From PALSA-607 sp036501485 (GTDB lineage: Bacteria; Actinomycetota; Actinomycetes; Acidothermales; Acidothermaceae), in NCBI GenBank assembly GCA_036501485.1, contig DASYAG010000120.1, positions 3,288 through 67,287 of the forward strand: a stretch of DNA of 64,000 nucleotides. Direction: 5' to 3'. The translations under genes were made by a program, and so were the position numbers. The notes under the pieces were generated by a model, which was not told the origin of the DNA, made no database searches, and was given only the letters and a program-made list of their open reading frames with translations. This document shows, in pieces, positions 51,802-61,300 of the stretch; position 1 is the first letter of the stretch; the number at the start of each line of letters is the position of its first letter.

Positions 51802-53928
51802 CTACTTCGGCGGAGCAGCCTCTGCCACCGCACGCGCGGCATCTGGACCATCGTCGAGCAAGATCCGGAAGCCAGCTTCGTCGAGCACCGGCACCCCGAG
51901 GCTGAGCGCCTTGTCGTACTTCGTGCCTGGATTGTCGCCAACGACCACGAAGTCGGTCTTCTTCGACACCGAGCCGGCGACCTTGCCGCCCGCGTTCTGA
52001 ATTGCCTCGGTCGCGGAGTCACGACTCCAGTCGGTCAGCGATCCGGTGACCACAAGTGTCAGCCCGGCAAGTGGCAGCGGACCCTCGTCGATGCGCTCAT
52101 CGGCCATCCGGACGCCGGCTGCCGCCCACTTGCGCACAATGTCCGCGTGCCAGTCGACCTCGAACCACTCACCGATCGATTGCGCGATCGTCATGCCCAC
52201 GCCATCAGCGGCGGCCAAGTCGGCAGCCGACGCCGCGCGAATCGCGTCGAGCGAGCCGAACTCGCGGGCCAGCGCTTGGGCTGCAGTCGGGCCGACGTGG
52301 CGAATCGACAGTGCGACGAGAACCCGCCACAGCGGTCGGCTCTTAGCAGCGTCGAGATTCTCGATCAGCTTCTCCGCGTTGGCCTTCAACATGCCGTCCT
52401 GCTTGGTGAAGAACGGCACGCCCGCGAGCTGTGCGCTCGTCAACGAGAAGAGATCGCCCTCATCGACGATCACGCCCGACTCGAGCAGCGCTGCCGCCGC
52501 TTCGTAGCCGAGTACCTCGATGTCGAAACCGCCGCGGCCAGCCAGGTGAAACAGCCGTTCTCGTAGCTGCGCCGGACATGACCGCTGGTTCGGGCAACGC
52601 GTATCGGCCTCACCCTCAGGTCGAGACAATGGTGTGCCGCATTCCGGACACACAGTCGGAAATACGAACGCGTATTCGGTGCCGTCGCGCAGGTCGACCA
52701 CCGGACCCACGATCTCGGGGATGACGTCACCGGCTTTGCGCAGTACGACCGTGTCGCCGATCAGCACGCCCTTGCGCTTGATCTCGTCTTCGTTGTGCAG
52801 CGTGGCGTTCTCGACCGTCGAACCGGAGACCTTCACCGGCTCCATGACACCGAACGGCGTGACGCGGCCGGTGCGGCCGACATTCACCTTGATCTCGAGC
52901 AACTTCGTGGTGACTTCTTCGGGCGGGTACTTGTAGGCGATCGCCCATCGGGGCGCTCGCGACGTCGTGCCGAGGCGGCGCTGCAGCGACACCTCGTCGA
53001 CCTTCACGACGACCCCGTCGATCTCGTGCTCGACGTCGTGGCGGTGTTCGCCGTAATGCGCGACGAACTCCTCGACCTTGGCGAGCGTCGGCACGACCCG
53101 AACTCGGTCGCTCGTTGGCAGCCCCCACGCCGCGAACGCCTCATACGCCTGTGATTGGCGGACTGGCGCGAACCCGCCAACTGCACCGAAGCCGTGCACG
53201 ACCATGCGCAACGGTCGACCCGCCGACACCCGCGGATCTTTTTGTCGTAGCGATCCAGCAGCGGCGTTGCGCGGATTCGCGAACGGCGCCTTGCCTGCCT
53301 CGACCAAGCTGGCATTGAGGTCAGCGAACTTTGCGACCGGGAAGTACACCTCGCCGCGAACTTCGAGCAGGTCTGGCACCGGCACATCGGCGTCCGCATG
53401 CAGAGTTTGCGGGATGTCGGCGATCGTGCGGATGTTCGGGGTGATGTCTTCGCCGGTGTAGCCATCGCCACGGGTAGCGCCGCGAACCAGCACGCCCTTC
53501 TCGTAGACGAGATCAACCGCCAGGCCGTCGACCTTCAACTCGCAGAGGTAGCTGACCGCCTCCCCCGCATCGCGTTCGGTGCGGGCTGCCCACGCCTCGA
53601 GCTCGTCGAACGAGAACACGTTGTCGAGGCTCAGCAACCGCTGCAGGTGCGTGACCGCAGTGAACTGTGTCGAGTAACTGCCGGCGACTTTCTGCGTCGG
53701 CGAATCGGGCGTGCGCAGCTGCGGATACGAGTCTTCGATCGCGATCAGTTCGCGCATCGCGGTGTCGTACTGCGCGTCGGACACGATCGGCGAATCGAGC
53801 ACGTAGTAGCGATACGCGTGATCGTCGAGTTCGGCAGCGACGACGGCATGGCGTTGCGCGACATCGACCGGTACACCATCGGATTCAGGCTCGGTCACGG
53901 CTCGGCGTGTCACGGAAGGGCGGCTCAC
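51802..53928 (-). CDS. ligA: NAD-dependent DNA ligase
   Basis: A 708-residue LigA: Ia domain with YYVLDSPIVSDAQYD, adenylation Lys132 in the KxDG motif (ELKVDGLAVDL), OB fold, Cys4 zinc finger (CPECGTPL...CPNQRSC), helix-hairpin-helix repeats and a C-terminal BRCT domain. GTG 53928 is set by GGAGGAG five bases upstream and overlaps the stop of the MetE-like gene (GTGA). Seals nicks in replication and repair. Confidence 0.96.
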   Translation of the reverse strand: MSRPSVTRRAVTEPESDGVPVDVAQRHAVVAAELDDHAYRYYVLDSPIVSDAQYDTAMRELIAIEDSYPQLRTPDSPTQKVAGSYSTQFTAVTHLQRLLSLDNVFSFDELEAWAARTERDAGEAVSYLCELKVDGLAVDLVYEKGVLVRGATRGDGYTGEDITPNIRTIADIPQTLHADADVPVPDLLEVRGEVYFPVAKFADLNASLVEAGKAPFANPRNAAAGSLRQKDPRVSAGRPLRMVVHGFGAVGGFAPVRQSQAYEAFAAWGLPTSDRVRVVPTLAKVEEFVAHYGEHRHDVEHEIDGVVVKVDEVSLQRRLGTTSRAPRWAIAYKYPPEEVTTKLLEIKVNVGRTGRVTPFGVMEPVKVSGSTVENATLHNEDEIKRKGVLIGDTVVLRKAGDVIPEIVGPVVDLRDGTEYAFVFPTVCPECGTPLSRPEGEADTRCPNQRSCPAQLRERLFHLAGRGGFDIEVLGYEAAAALLESGVIVDEGDLFSLTSAQLAGVPFFTKQDGMLKANAEKLIENLDAAKSRPLWRVLVALSIRHVGPTAAQALAREFGSLDAIRAASAADLAAADGVGMTIAQSIGEWFEVDWHADIVRKWAAAGVRMADERIDEGPLPLAGLTLVVTGSLTDWSRDSATEAIQNAGGKVAGSVSKKTDFVVVGDNPGTKYDKALSLGVPVLDEAGFRILLDDGPDAARAVAEAAPPK

Positions 53929-54950
53929 GAGTTCTCCTCCGGGGCTTCGAGCAACACGATCGCGGCTTCGCGGCAGATGCGGTAGGCGGTGCGCGGCCAG
54001 GTCGGCGACGAACCGGCGAGCCCGCACGTCGGCGTGACGACGACGTCGCGAGTCAGATTCTCCGGTGCAAAGCCGAGCCGTGACCACAACCGTCGAGCGG
54101 GCGCGACGATCTCGCTGATGCGTGGCACCGGATCGACGTCGCGCGATGGCACGAGACCGAGGAACAACCCGACGCCCGACTCGACCGCCTGGCCTAACTC
54201 ATCGTCGTCCCGCTCGGTCAAGATTGTCGCGTCGAGGCTGACCGCACGCATACCCGCTTCAACGAATAATCCGACCGGTGGCGAGGCGGCGCAGCAGTGC
54301 GCGATGGGTGTCGCGCCGACGGCGGTGACTGCGCCGACTACGACCTTCAGGCGCTCGATCACGGTGGGCGGTTCGACGATGCGCAGCGTGCCGAAGCCGC
54401 TCGCGGTCGGCACCCGGCCAAGCAACACCGCCGCGATCAAGGGCTCATCAAACTGGACGACGACAGCCGCGCCGGGGACCCGCTTGCCGACGTCCCGTGC
54501 GACGTCGGCGATGCCTTCCGCGAGTGCTTCGGTGATGTCGCGGACGGCACCGACGTCGGCGAGGGCTTTGTCGCCGTAGTGCAGTTCGAGTGAGGACGCC
54601 AATGTCCACGGCCCGGCGACCTGCAGCTTCAGCGGGCCGATGTAGCCCTGCGTGTGTTCTTCGAGGACGTCGAGATCGCGGGCGAGCATGCTGCGTGCCC
54701 GCCGTTCGTCGCCACCCTCATGCGCGGCGAAACGCCATCCGGACGGTTGGATATCAACGTGCAGGCCGACGAGGTGCGCCGCGCCGCGGCCGATCATGTC
54801 GGCGCCGACGCCCGCTGCCGGTAGCTCGATGAGGTGCGGAAACGCGTCGAGCTCGCCCGTTACGACCCGCATCGCCTCGCCGGGGTCGGTGCCCGGCAAG
54901 GACCCCACGCCCGTGGCGGATCCGGACGGCCAGGGAAGCGGGTTCGACAC
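53925..54950 (-). CDS. MetE-like protein (vitamin-B12-independent methionine synthase family)
   Basis: A 341-residue single-domain protein related to the C-terminal catalytic half of cobalamin-independent methionine synthase, with GVGSLPGTD, FDEPLIAAVL, the HCC segment (IAHCCAAS) and the terminal TPTCGLAGSS as possible zinc-ligand sites. Far shorter than full MetE. A homologue sits immediately upstream of ligA in M. tuberculosis (Rv3015c, from memory). GTG 54950 has TAGGCT eight bases upstream and no ribosome-binding site. Methyl-donor specificity unknown. Confidence 0.82.
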   Translation of the reverse strand: MSNPLPWPSGSATGVGSLPGTDPGEAMRVVTGELDAFPHLIELPAAGVGADMIGRGAAHLVGLHVDIQPSGWRFAAHEGGDERRARSMLARDLDVLEEHTQGYIGPLKLQVAGPWTLASSLELHYGDKALADVGAVRDITEALAEGIADVARDVGKRVPGAAVVVQFDEPLIAAVLLGRVPTASGFGTLRIVEPPTVIERLKVVVGAVTAVGATPIAHCCAASPPVGLFVEAGMRAVSLDATILTERDDDELGQAVESGVGLFLGLVPSRDVDPVPRISEIVAPARRLWSRLGFAPENLTRDVVVTPTCGLAGSSPTWPRTAYRICREAAIVLLEAPEENS

Positions 54951-55440
54951 GTTACGTGAGCCTAGTGAGGGGCAACGACACCCTGCGTGGGCAGCGCCGA
55001 GAGCGTAATGGGTGGCCGCAACCGGACCAAACGTCCCGAGACTGGAAGGACGGACATTTCGGAACTCCGACGGGCACCGATTCCGCGCGATATCGTGGAA
55101 AGAGACGCCGGCAGAGGTTCTCCCCCGTACCACTGCCGGCGTCCTTTCATGTCCTCTTCGTACCCGGTCGCGAAGCTACTCCCGGCGAGCTGTCGGGTGG
55201 GCTGACCAGGTACGTGTGGTGGGGTGACTAGACACGTGTAGCCACAGCCGCTCAGGCGACGGTCAGAATTGCGGGGGCCAAATGCGCGTGGATGGACCAT
55301 GCCGCGGGTACCAAAGTCTGCAGCTGTACATATTGCTGTGCACTGAGGCAGAAACCGGCGATCATGCATTCAAATACCACCGGCGGTTCTGTGCCAAACA
55401 CGACATTTGACGCCGGTGCGGATCGCGACAGGAGGTGTGG
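54951..55440. other. Intergenic region upstream of the glycosyltransferase
   Basis: About 490 bases with no convincing gene. It contains the strong hairpin at 55104-55143 and, near 55350-55420, an AT-richer stretch with two ACCGGCG copies and one inverted CGCCGGT before the AGGAGG of the next gene. Short frames across it are low-quality on both strands. Confidence 0.55.
55104..55143. terminator. Strong hairpin, possible terminator or end of a small RNA
   Basis: GACGCCGGCAG (55104-55114) pairs perfectly with CTGCCGGCGTC (55133-55143); the loop contains CCCCC and pyrimidine-rich sequence follows on both strands (CTTTC on plus, TCTTTCC on minus). No protein gene ends here, so it may terminate an unseen small RNA. 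Confidence 0.4.
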
Positions 55441-57474
55441 GTGCGGGTCGCCTTTGTGTGCCGAGACCTCGCATACAGCCGATTAACCGGTCCAGGAGCT
55501 CGAGCGTTCTCGACCGCGTGTGCCCTGAGCGACGCAGGTCACGACGTACACCTCATCAGCGAAAGCCTCGCTGCACATCGAGCTCGCGCTCTGGCTGCGG
55601 GGCACGGACCGCAATGGACCCGTGTCCGCGACAGCCGCCCCGCGCACCGCTACTTCACCGACCAACATGCCTATGCCGACCTCGTGTACGACACCTTGCA
55701 ACGGCTCGGTGCGAACGAGCCGTTCGACGTCGTGGAGTTCAGCTCCGTCAACGGCGAGGCGCTGACCGCCGTCCGGGCGAAACGACTTCTCGGAGAGTTC
55801 GCTGACACGGCACTCGTCGTGCGGATGGGCGCGGAGTTCGAGGTCGCACGGGGCATGCAGCGCGAAGCGTCGTTGACGTTGGAGAACTCGATTGACTCGT
55901 TCGCTCGCGACTACGTCCTCACTCATGCAGACGCGTTGCTGACTGATACGCGACCTCGCGACGGCTCGCTCGACGCACTATTTGCCGGCCACGCGCCGGT
56001 TGAGATTGCGCCATTCGTGCCAGGGCCGCGTGGTGTTCCGATGTTGCGCATCCCTGAGGTCGGCGCGGTGCTCACTATTTGGCACCTCGGTGAGCTGACT
56101 CCAGAGTCGGGCATCGACACGTTTCTCGATGCTGCGCAAATCGTGCTCGCGAACGAGCCACGCGCCCGGTTCATCGTGGCCGGCGACGACACGCCGTCCG
56201 ACCCGTTCGGGAGGTCGTACTGGGAGTCGTGCAAGCGCCGGCTCAGCAATGCACTCAGCGAGGCCGTGACGTTCGTCGGTCCGCTGACCGACGCACGCAA
56301 TCCCGTGCCGATGGCCGGAAACCAATGCGTCATTGCGACCGCAACGGCGGCTGCGGCTGGCGGCGTAGTCCTGGCGATGGCGCACAGCTGCGCGGTGGTT
56401 GTACGGGAGGGAAGTGCGGCCGCAGCGTTCGTCGAACCACAGGTCAGCGCGGCGGTTGTACCAGCCGACGATGCATTCGCGTTGGCGACGACAGTGCTCG
56501 ACCTCATCGCCGAACCTGCGCTCGCTACCGAGCTGTCGCGTGGCGGCGCATTGCGGGTCGCGACGCACTTTCAGCCACGGCAGGTTGCAGACGCAATAGC
56601 ACTTGCGTACGCATCGCACGTTCCATGGAACTCCCCCACGAGGCTGCCGCTTGCTACCGCCGAGGAGCTCGTTTCCGTCGTCATCCCCTTGTTCAATCAG
56701 GGCCACTTCCTGCTTGGTGCGATCGAGTCGGTGCATGCCGCCGGGTATCCGCATATCGAGATCGTGGTCGTCGACGACGGCTCGACCGATCAAGAGACGA
56801 TCGAAATCTTCGACAAGCTGACTGGTGTCACCAAAGTGCGGCAGGCCAACGCAGGGCTGTCTGCCGCCCGCAACGCCGGCATCGCCGCCGCCGCAGGCCG
56901 CTACATCGTGCCGCTGGATTCCGATGACCTCCTGTCTGAGGGATTCCTCGCGCCGGCTGTCGAGGCGCTAAGACGCAATCCAACTCTCGGATACGTAGCG
57001 GGCTACCTCCGCTATTTCGGCTTGCTCGACTACACACACGTGCCGGTCGGATATGTGCCGCATCTGAGCCTGGTCGTCAATACCCACGTTCGCGCAACAG
57101 CATTGTTCAAGCGCGACGCGTTGATGCTGATCGGTTGTTACGACGTCGGGTTACCCGCGTTCGAAGACTGGGACCTGCACGTGCGACTCGCTCTCGCCGG
57201 CTACACCTCCGACATCCTGCCGCTCGAAGGACACCGTTACCGCCGGCATGCCGAATCAATGACGTTTAGCAGCAGCAATGCGATCCGTCGCGAGTTGTTG
57301 CAGCACTTGATGCGCAAGCATCTCGGCAGCATCGACCATGCACATGCGTGCGACCTGCTGATTCTGATGGCGAACCTGTGGAAGACCGGCTACGAGCCAA
57401 GTGCCTCGGTGCGACTACAGCTGGAAAGTCAACAACCGCTTGTGCCCAGCTCTGTCAGCGACGTGACAACCTAA
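55441..57474 (+). CDS. Fused glycosyltransferase (GT4-like half plus GT2 half)
   Basis: 677 residues. The N-terminal half (1-400) has a GT-B-like layout (RDLAYSRLTGPGARAFSTACAL...; LTIWHLGELTPESGIDTFLDAAQ), as in GT4 enzymes but without a clear E-x7-E. The C-terminal half (about 405-640) is a GT2 domain with VSVVIPLFNQG, VVVDDGSTD and the metal-binding LDSDDL (DxD). The conserved ED of AFEDWDLHVRLA completes the GT2 site. GTG 55441 is chosen because AGGAGG ends five bases upstream. Role probably in cell-surface glycan synthesis; the acceptor is unknown. Confidence 0.82.
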   Translation: MRVAFVCRDLAYSRLTGPGARAFSTACALSDAGHDVHLISESLAAHRARALAAGHGPQWTRVRDSRPAHRYFTDQHAYADLVYDTLQRLGANEPFDVVEFSSVNGEALTAVRAKRLLGEFADTALVVRMGAEFEVARGMQREASLTLENSIDSFARDYVLTHADALLTDTRPRDGSLDALFAGHAPVEIAPFVPGPRGVPMLRIPEVGAVLTIWHLGELTPESGIDTFLDAAQIVLANEPRARFIVAGDDTPSDPFGRSYWESCKRRLSNALSEAVTFVGPLTDARNPVPMAGNQCVIATATAAAAGGVVLAMAHSCAVVVREGSAAAAFVEPQVSAAVVPADDAFALATTVLDLIAEPALATELSRGGALRVATHFQPRQVADAIALAYASHVPWNSPTRLPLATAEELVSVVIPLFNQGHFLLGAIESVHAAGYPHIEIVVVDDGSTDQETIEIFDKLTGVTKVRQANAGLSAARNAGIAAAAGRYIVPLDSDDLLSEGFLAPAVEALRRNPTLGYVAGYLRYFGLLDYTHVPVGYVPHLSLVVNTHVRATALFKRDALMLIGCYDVGLPAFEDWDLHVRLALAGYTSDILPLEGHRYRRHAESMTFSSSNAIRRELLQHLMRKHLGSIDHAHACDLLILMANLWKTGYEPSASVRLQLESQQPLVPSSVSDVTT

Positions 57475-57505
57475 AAGCAACGCTGCGCTAACGAGGTCGG
57501 AGCGG

Positions 57506-58307
57506 ATGAAGGTAGCCCGTTTTATCAAGTTCGGTGGCCCGGAAGTCCTCGAGATCGTCGACCTTCCCGACCCGCACGCGGGGCCCGGCCAGATCCGGAT
57601 CGCAGTGGGCGCTGCAGGCGTCAACGCCAGCGATTGGAAAAGCGCGAGGGTCTTATGACGGCGCGGCCCAGGCCGAACTCGCGGTGCTGACGTACTACGC
57701 ACCGATCCCACCCTCGCTCGACGTCGCCGGAGCTGCCGCGCTGCAGGCCACTGTCGAGACCGCTACCCGCGCGCTCAACCAACTCGGGGTCGGTCCTGGC
57801 AGCACGCTGCTCATCAGCGGCGCATCAGGCACTATCGGCAGCGCCGCCGTCCAACTTGCTGTGGCACGAGGCGCTCGCGTGATCGGTACCGCGAGCCCGG
57901 CGAATCACGACCATCTGCACTCGATTGGAGCGGAGCCCGTTGCCTACGGCGAGGGGCTGCTCGAAGCCGTTCGGGCGACTGCGCCTGACGGTGTCGACCT
58001 TGCGCTCGACATTGCCGGCAGCGGTGTTTTGCCTGACCTGATTGAGCTTGCGGGCGGCCCAGAGCACGTCGTGACGATCGCGGACTTCGCGGGCGCGCAG
58101 GAGTACGGAGTGAGCTTCAGCAGCGGTGAGTCCGGCCGCGCGTACGGCGCGATTACCACGATCGGCGAGATGATCGAGGCCGGGCGCTTCTCACTCCCGG
58201 TCGCGCAGACGTTCCCACTCGCAGAGATCGCGGAGGCACACAGGGTCGGTGAACACGGTCGCTTGCGCGGGAAGTTGGTCCTGCAGGTGTCGGACACATC
58301 GAGTTAA
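57506..58307 (+). pseudogene. Quinone oxidoreductase/zinc-type dehydrogenase, broken by deletion and frameshift
   Basis: From ATG 57506 fifty codons read as a typical MDR N-terminus (MKVARFIKFGGPEVLEIVD...GVNASDWK) and end at TGA 57658. The rest of the enzyme continues in another phase from about 57650: GTIGSAAVQLAVARGARVIGTAS is the cofactor motif, and the C-terminus is complete to 58307. About 60 residues around the usual GxDxAGxV segment are absent, so this is a deletion plus frameshift rather than a sequencing slip alone. Confidence 0.7.
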
Positions 58308-58317
58308 GCGAACCCGA

Positions 58318-59226
58318 TCATCCGCTGTAGACCTCGCGCGCTTCGCCGTGGTGGTCTGAGCATGCTCCAGAGATGCCACCCGACATGCTGTACGTCCCGT
58401 CGTTGCATTCAGTCATATACCCGTGGCCCTTCCAGAACGTGCCGATGCAGCTGAAGTAGTTGCAGACCGCCGAGTTCGGAGACGCTATGGCACCGCCGCG
58501 ACCGCAGAAGTTGTACCCGTAAGGATTTGTCGGTGCGCCACATAGCTGCGCGGCAACCGTTGCGGCAGACGGTGTAGGCGCAGGTGCCGGTTTGGCGCCG
58601 CTTGTCGGTGCCGGTTTTGGCGCCGCAGTGGTGGGTGTCACGTGCGCGAGGGTGGGCGTACTCGTCGCGCGCGTCGACGGCGTCGCAACGCGCGTGGGTG
58701 CCGGAGTATGTGCGGGAGTAGCTGCAGTGCTGGGCGCCGATAACGGCCCGGGTGTGGCGGCGGCGGAGGCACTAGCCGTGGCCAATGCAGGTGTGCCCGT
58801 CGGTGCATCAATCGTCGATGACTTCACAGGGAGTGCCGTCGGCACTACTGCGGACGCCACCGCAGGCGCCGCAGCAGAGTCGGTAGCTGCGACGACGGTA
58901 GGGGCTGCTGACGGAGAGACCGGAGCACTCGACGACGCAGTGAGGGTCGCGCGCTGCGTTGAGGAGGTGTTCGCCGTTTTCGGGTGCGACACCGCAGCGC
59001 TCGCGATCAGGACCACGAGTACCGCACTCACAGAGGTAATGACCTTGTGGCGGAGCATCCAGCCGATCGCACCCGGGCGCGACGAAGCCGGTGCGGGGTC
59101 AGTAATCCAAAGAGGCCATCCTGCAGGGGGTGGTGGCCACGATGGGTCTGGCTGCCAACCTGGTGGTGGTGTCCATCCTGGGGGCGGTGTTGGCCAACCA
59201 GGAGGTGAGTTGAAGCGAGTGCCCAT
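58318..59226 (-). CDS. Membrane-anchored protein with Pro/Trp-rich head and DUF3761-like C-terminus
   Basis: 302 residues: a PPGW-repeat head (8-45), one transmembrane helix (about 60-80), a 150-residue Ala/Pro/Thr/Ser linker that would span the cell wall, and a Cys-rich C-terminal domain (about 228-302). The end of that domain, DGTYSMSGGISGACSDHHGE, matches the DUF3761 pattern. Six Cys could form disulfides outside the cell. The head is shared with the membrane protein at 44815-45447. ATG 59226. Confidence 0.75.
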   Translation of the reverse strand: MGTRFNSPPGWPTPPPGWTPPPGWQPDPSWPPPPAGWPLWITDPAPASSRPGAIGWMLRHKVITSVSAVLVVLIASAAVSHPKTANTSSTQRATLTASSSAPVSPSAAPTVVAATDSAAAPAVASAVVPTALPVKSSTIDAPTGTPALATASASAAATPGPLSAPSTAATPAHTPAPTRVATPSTRATSTPTLAHVTPTTAAPKPAPTSGAKPAPAPTPSAATVAAQLCGAPTNPYGYNFCGRGGAIASPNSAVCNYFSCIGTFWKGHGYMTECNDGTYSMSGGISGACSDHHGEAREVYSG

Positions 59227-59417
59227 GACGTTCCGCCCCGTTTACGAAAGCCTCAAATCGGCCCCCACAAGGTAGCGCCGGCCCAGCGCCGTTTGAAGCC
59301 CATTCGGGTGCCCAAAATGGCGATGGGCGAACCGCCAGATGAACAGCGGACTCCTGAGGTGGTGCGCTCGCCCGTCTGCTACTTGCGCTAGCGTCCGAAG
59401 TAACAAGGGAGCCCACG

Positions 59418-59585
59418 ATGGGTCTTATATTTCGTAAGCGCGTCCGGCTCGGGCCGGGTACGGGTCTGAACCTCAGCCGGCGTGGTGCCAGCGTCTCGAA
59501 ACGGGTCGGCCCGATCACCGTGAACACCCGTGGCAGCGGACGAATCCGGCTGGCCAAGGGTCTGTCCTTCAGATTCAAACTCTGA
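59418..59585 (+). CDS. DUF4236-like small protein
   Basis: 55 residues, very basic, with the DUF4236 hallmarks: FRKRVRLGPGTGLNLSRRGASVS and a final GLSFRFKL. ATG 59418 has AAGGGAG six bases upstream. The stop is two bases from the class V aminotransferase start, so they are probably co-transcribed. DUF4236 is usually found as a short N-terminal domain; its function is unknown. Confidence 0.75.
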   Translation: MGLIFRKRVRLGPGTGLNLSRRGASVSKRVGPITVNTRGSGRIRLAKGLSFRFKL

Positions 59586-59587
59586 TC

Positions 59588-61300
59588 ATGGGTGATCAAG
59601 TCCTGCAGGAGACGCCACTGTTGCGTCGTGTTCGCGAGTCCGTGATCGGCGACGACCAAGTCATGCCGGGACCGTACGGGCCACGCCGGGTCACCTACGC
59701 CGACTACACGGCGTCCGGTCGAGCTCTCAGCTTCATCGAGGACTTTATCCGCGACGAGGTGCTCCCGCGATACGCCAACACCCACACCGAATCGAGCGGC
59801 ACGGGCCTGCAGACAACCCGCCTGCGCGAGGACGCCCGCCGGATTATCCGCGACGCGGTTGGCGGCGATGATGAGACGGTGGTGATCTTCGCCGGCTCAG
59901 GGTGTACGGGCGCGGTCGACAAGCTCATCGGCATCCTCGGTCTTCGCATCCCCGCGGGGCTTGACGACCGCTATCACCTCAGCGACGTCATCCCCGCAGC
60001 TGAACGTCCGGTCGTATTCATCGGACCGTTCGAGCATCACTCCAACGAGTTGCCGTGGCGCGAGTCGATCGTCGACGTCGTCGTCATCCAGCAGGACGCC
60101 GACGGCCACATCGACGCGGCGGCGCTGGAAGAAGAGCTCGTTCGATACGCAGATCGCGCGGTGAAGATCGGATCGTTCTCTGCTGCTAGCAACGTCACCG
60201 GCATCGTCAGCGACACGTACGCGATCTCTGCGCTTCTGCACCGACATGGCGCGTTGTCGTTCTGGGATTTCGCTGCGGCCGCACCATACGTCGATATCAA
60301 CATGTACGGCGGTAACGATCCACTCGCCTACAAGGACGCGATTTTCCTCAGCCCGCATAAGTTCATCGGCGGCCCGAGCACGCCCGGGGTGCTGGTTGTT
60401 CGACGCGACCTCATGCGCAATCGGGTGCCCGACGTCCCCGGCGGTGGCACGGTCGCCTACGTCAACCCGACCGAACATCGCTACCTCACCGACCCAGCGC
60501 AGCGCGAAGAGGGCGGCACTCCCGCAATCGTCGAATCGATCCGCGCCGGTCTCGTCTTTCAACTCAAGCAGGCGGTCGGCATCGATGTGATCCGCGCGCA
60601 CGAGGAGCACTTCTTGCGCCGCGCGGTGGAGGCATGGCGAGCCGAGCCGGCCATCGAGATTCTCGGCGACCTCGATGCCGAGCGGCTGTCGATCGTTTCG
60701 TTCGTCGTGCGCGCGCCGAGCGGCCGCTACTTGCATCACAACTACGTCGTCGCGCTGCTCAACGACCTGTTCGGAATCCAATCGCGCGGCGGCTGTTCGT
60801 GCGCAGGTCCTTACGGACATCGCCTGCTCGGTATCGACCTCGACCGATCGCATGAATTCGAACGCGAGATCGCGGGCGGCTGCGAAGGAATCAAACCCGG
60901 CTGGGTCCGCGTCAACTTCAACTACTTCATCTCTGAGGCGGTTTTCAACTACATCGTGGACGCCGTTGCGCTAGTCGCGCGCGACGGCTGGCGGCTCCTT
61001 ACGGACTACTGCTTCGACCCGGCCACGGGACTGTGGCGGCACCGGCGCGGATTGATCGAACCTCCGCTTCGGCTTAGCGAAGTCAATTACGAGGCGGACG
61101 GCGGGATGGCTTACCCGCATCACGACGATCGCGCCGCTGAATCTGACCTCGCGAACTATCTGACCGAGGCCAATGCGCTTTTCGCCGCCAGCGCCGGCGA
61201 CGGAACGCCGGATGCCGATCAGCCGTCTGGCGCACTGTCCGAAGATTTCGAGCACCTCAGGTGGTTCGACTTGCCCGCCCAATGCCTAACGACCAGCTAG
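59588..61300 (+). CDS. Class V aminotransferase-fold PLP enzyme (cysteine desulfurase-like)
   Basis: 570 residues. The core (about 20-420) is a SufS/Csd-like fold-type I PLP enzyme: NTHTESSGTG, the cofactor strand with AGSGCTGAVDKLIG, and the PLP Lys in LSPHKFIGGPSTPGVL. The active-site loop RGGCSCAGPYGHRLL contains two Cys near the position where desulfurases have their persulfide Cys. About 120 extra C-terminal residues distinguish it from SufS. Cysteine desulfurase or a lyase on another amino acid are both possible. ATG 59588 is two bases after the DUF4236 gene. Confidence 0.82.
   Translation: MGDQVLQETPLLRRVRESVIGDDQVMPGPYGPRRVTYADYTASGRALSFIEDFIRDEVLPRYANTHTESSGTGLQTTRLREDARRIIRDAVGGDDETVVIFAGSGCTGAVDKLIGILGLRIPAGLDDRYHLSDVIPAAERPVVFIGPFEHHSNELPWRESIVDVVVIQQDADGHIDAAALEEELVRYADRAVKIGSFSAASNVTGIVSDTYAISALLHRHGALSFWDFAAAAPYVDINMYGGNDPLAYKDAIFLSPHKFIGGPSTPGVLVVRRDLMRNRVPDVPGGGTVAYVNPTEHRYLTDPAQREEGGTPAIVESIRAGLVFQLKQAVGIDVIRAHEEHFLRRAVEAWRAEPAIEILGDLDAERLSIVSFVVRAPSGRYLHHNYVVALLNDLFGIQSRGGCSCAGPYGHRLLGIDLDRSHEFEREIAGGCEGIKPGWVRVNFNYFISEAVFNYIVDAVALVARDGWRLLTDYCFDPATGLWRHRRGLIEPPLRLSEVNYEADGGMAYPHHDDRAAESDLANYLTEANALFAASAGDGTPDADQPSGALSEDFEHLRWFDLPAQCLTTS

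Noticed and set aside
55104..55143. Possible 6C RNA
   Set aside because: 6C RNAs need two hairpins each with about six C in the loop; only one hairpin with five C is seen.
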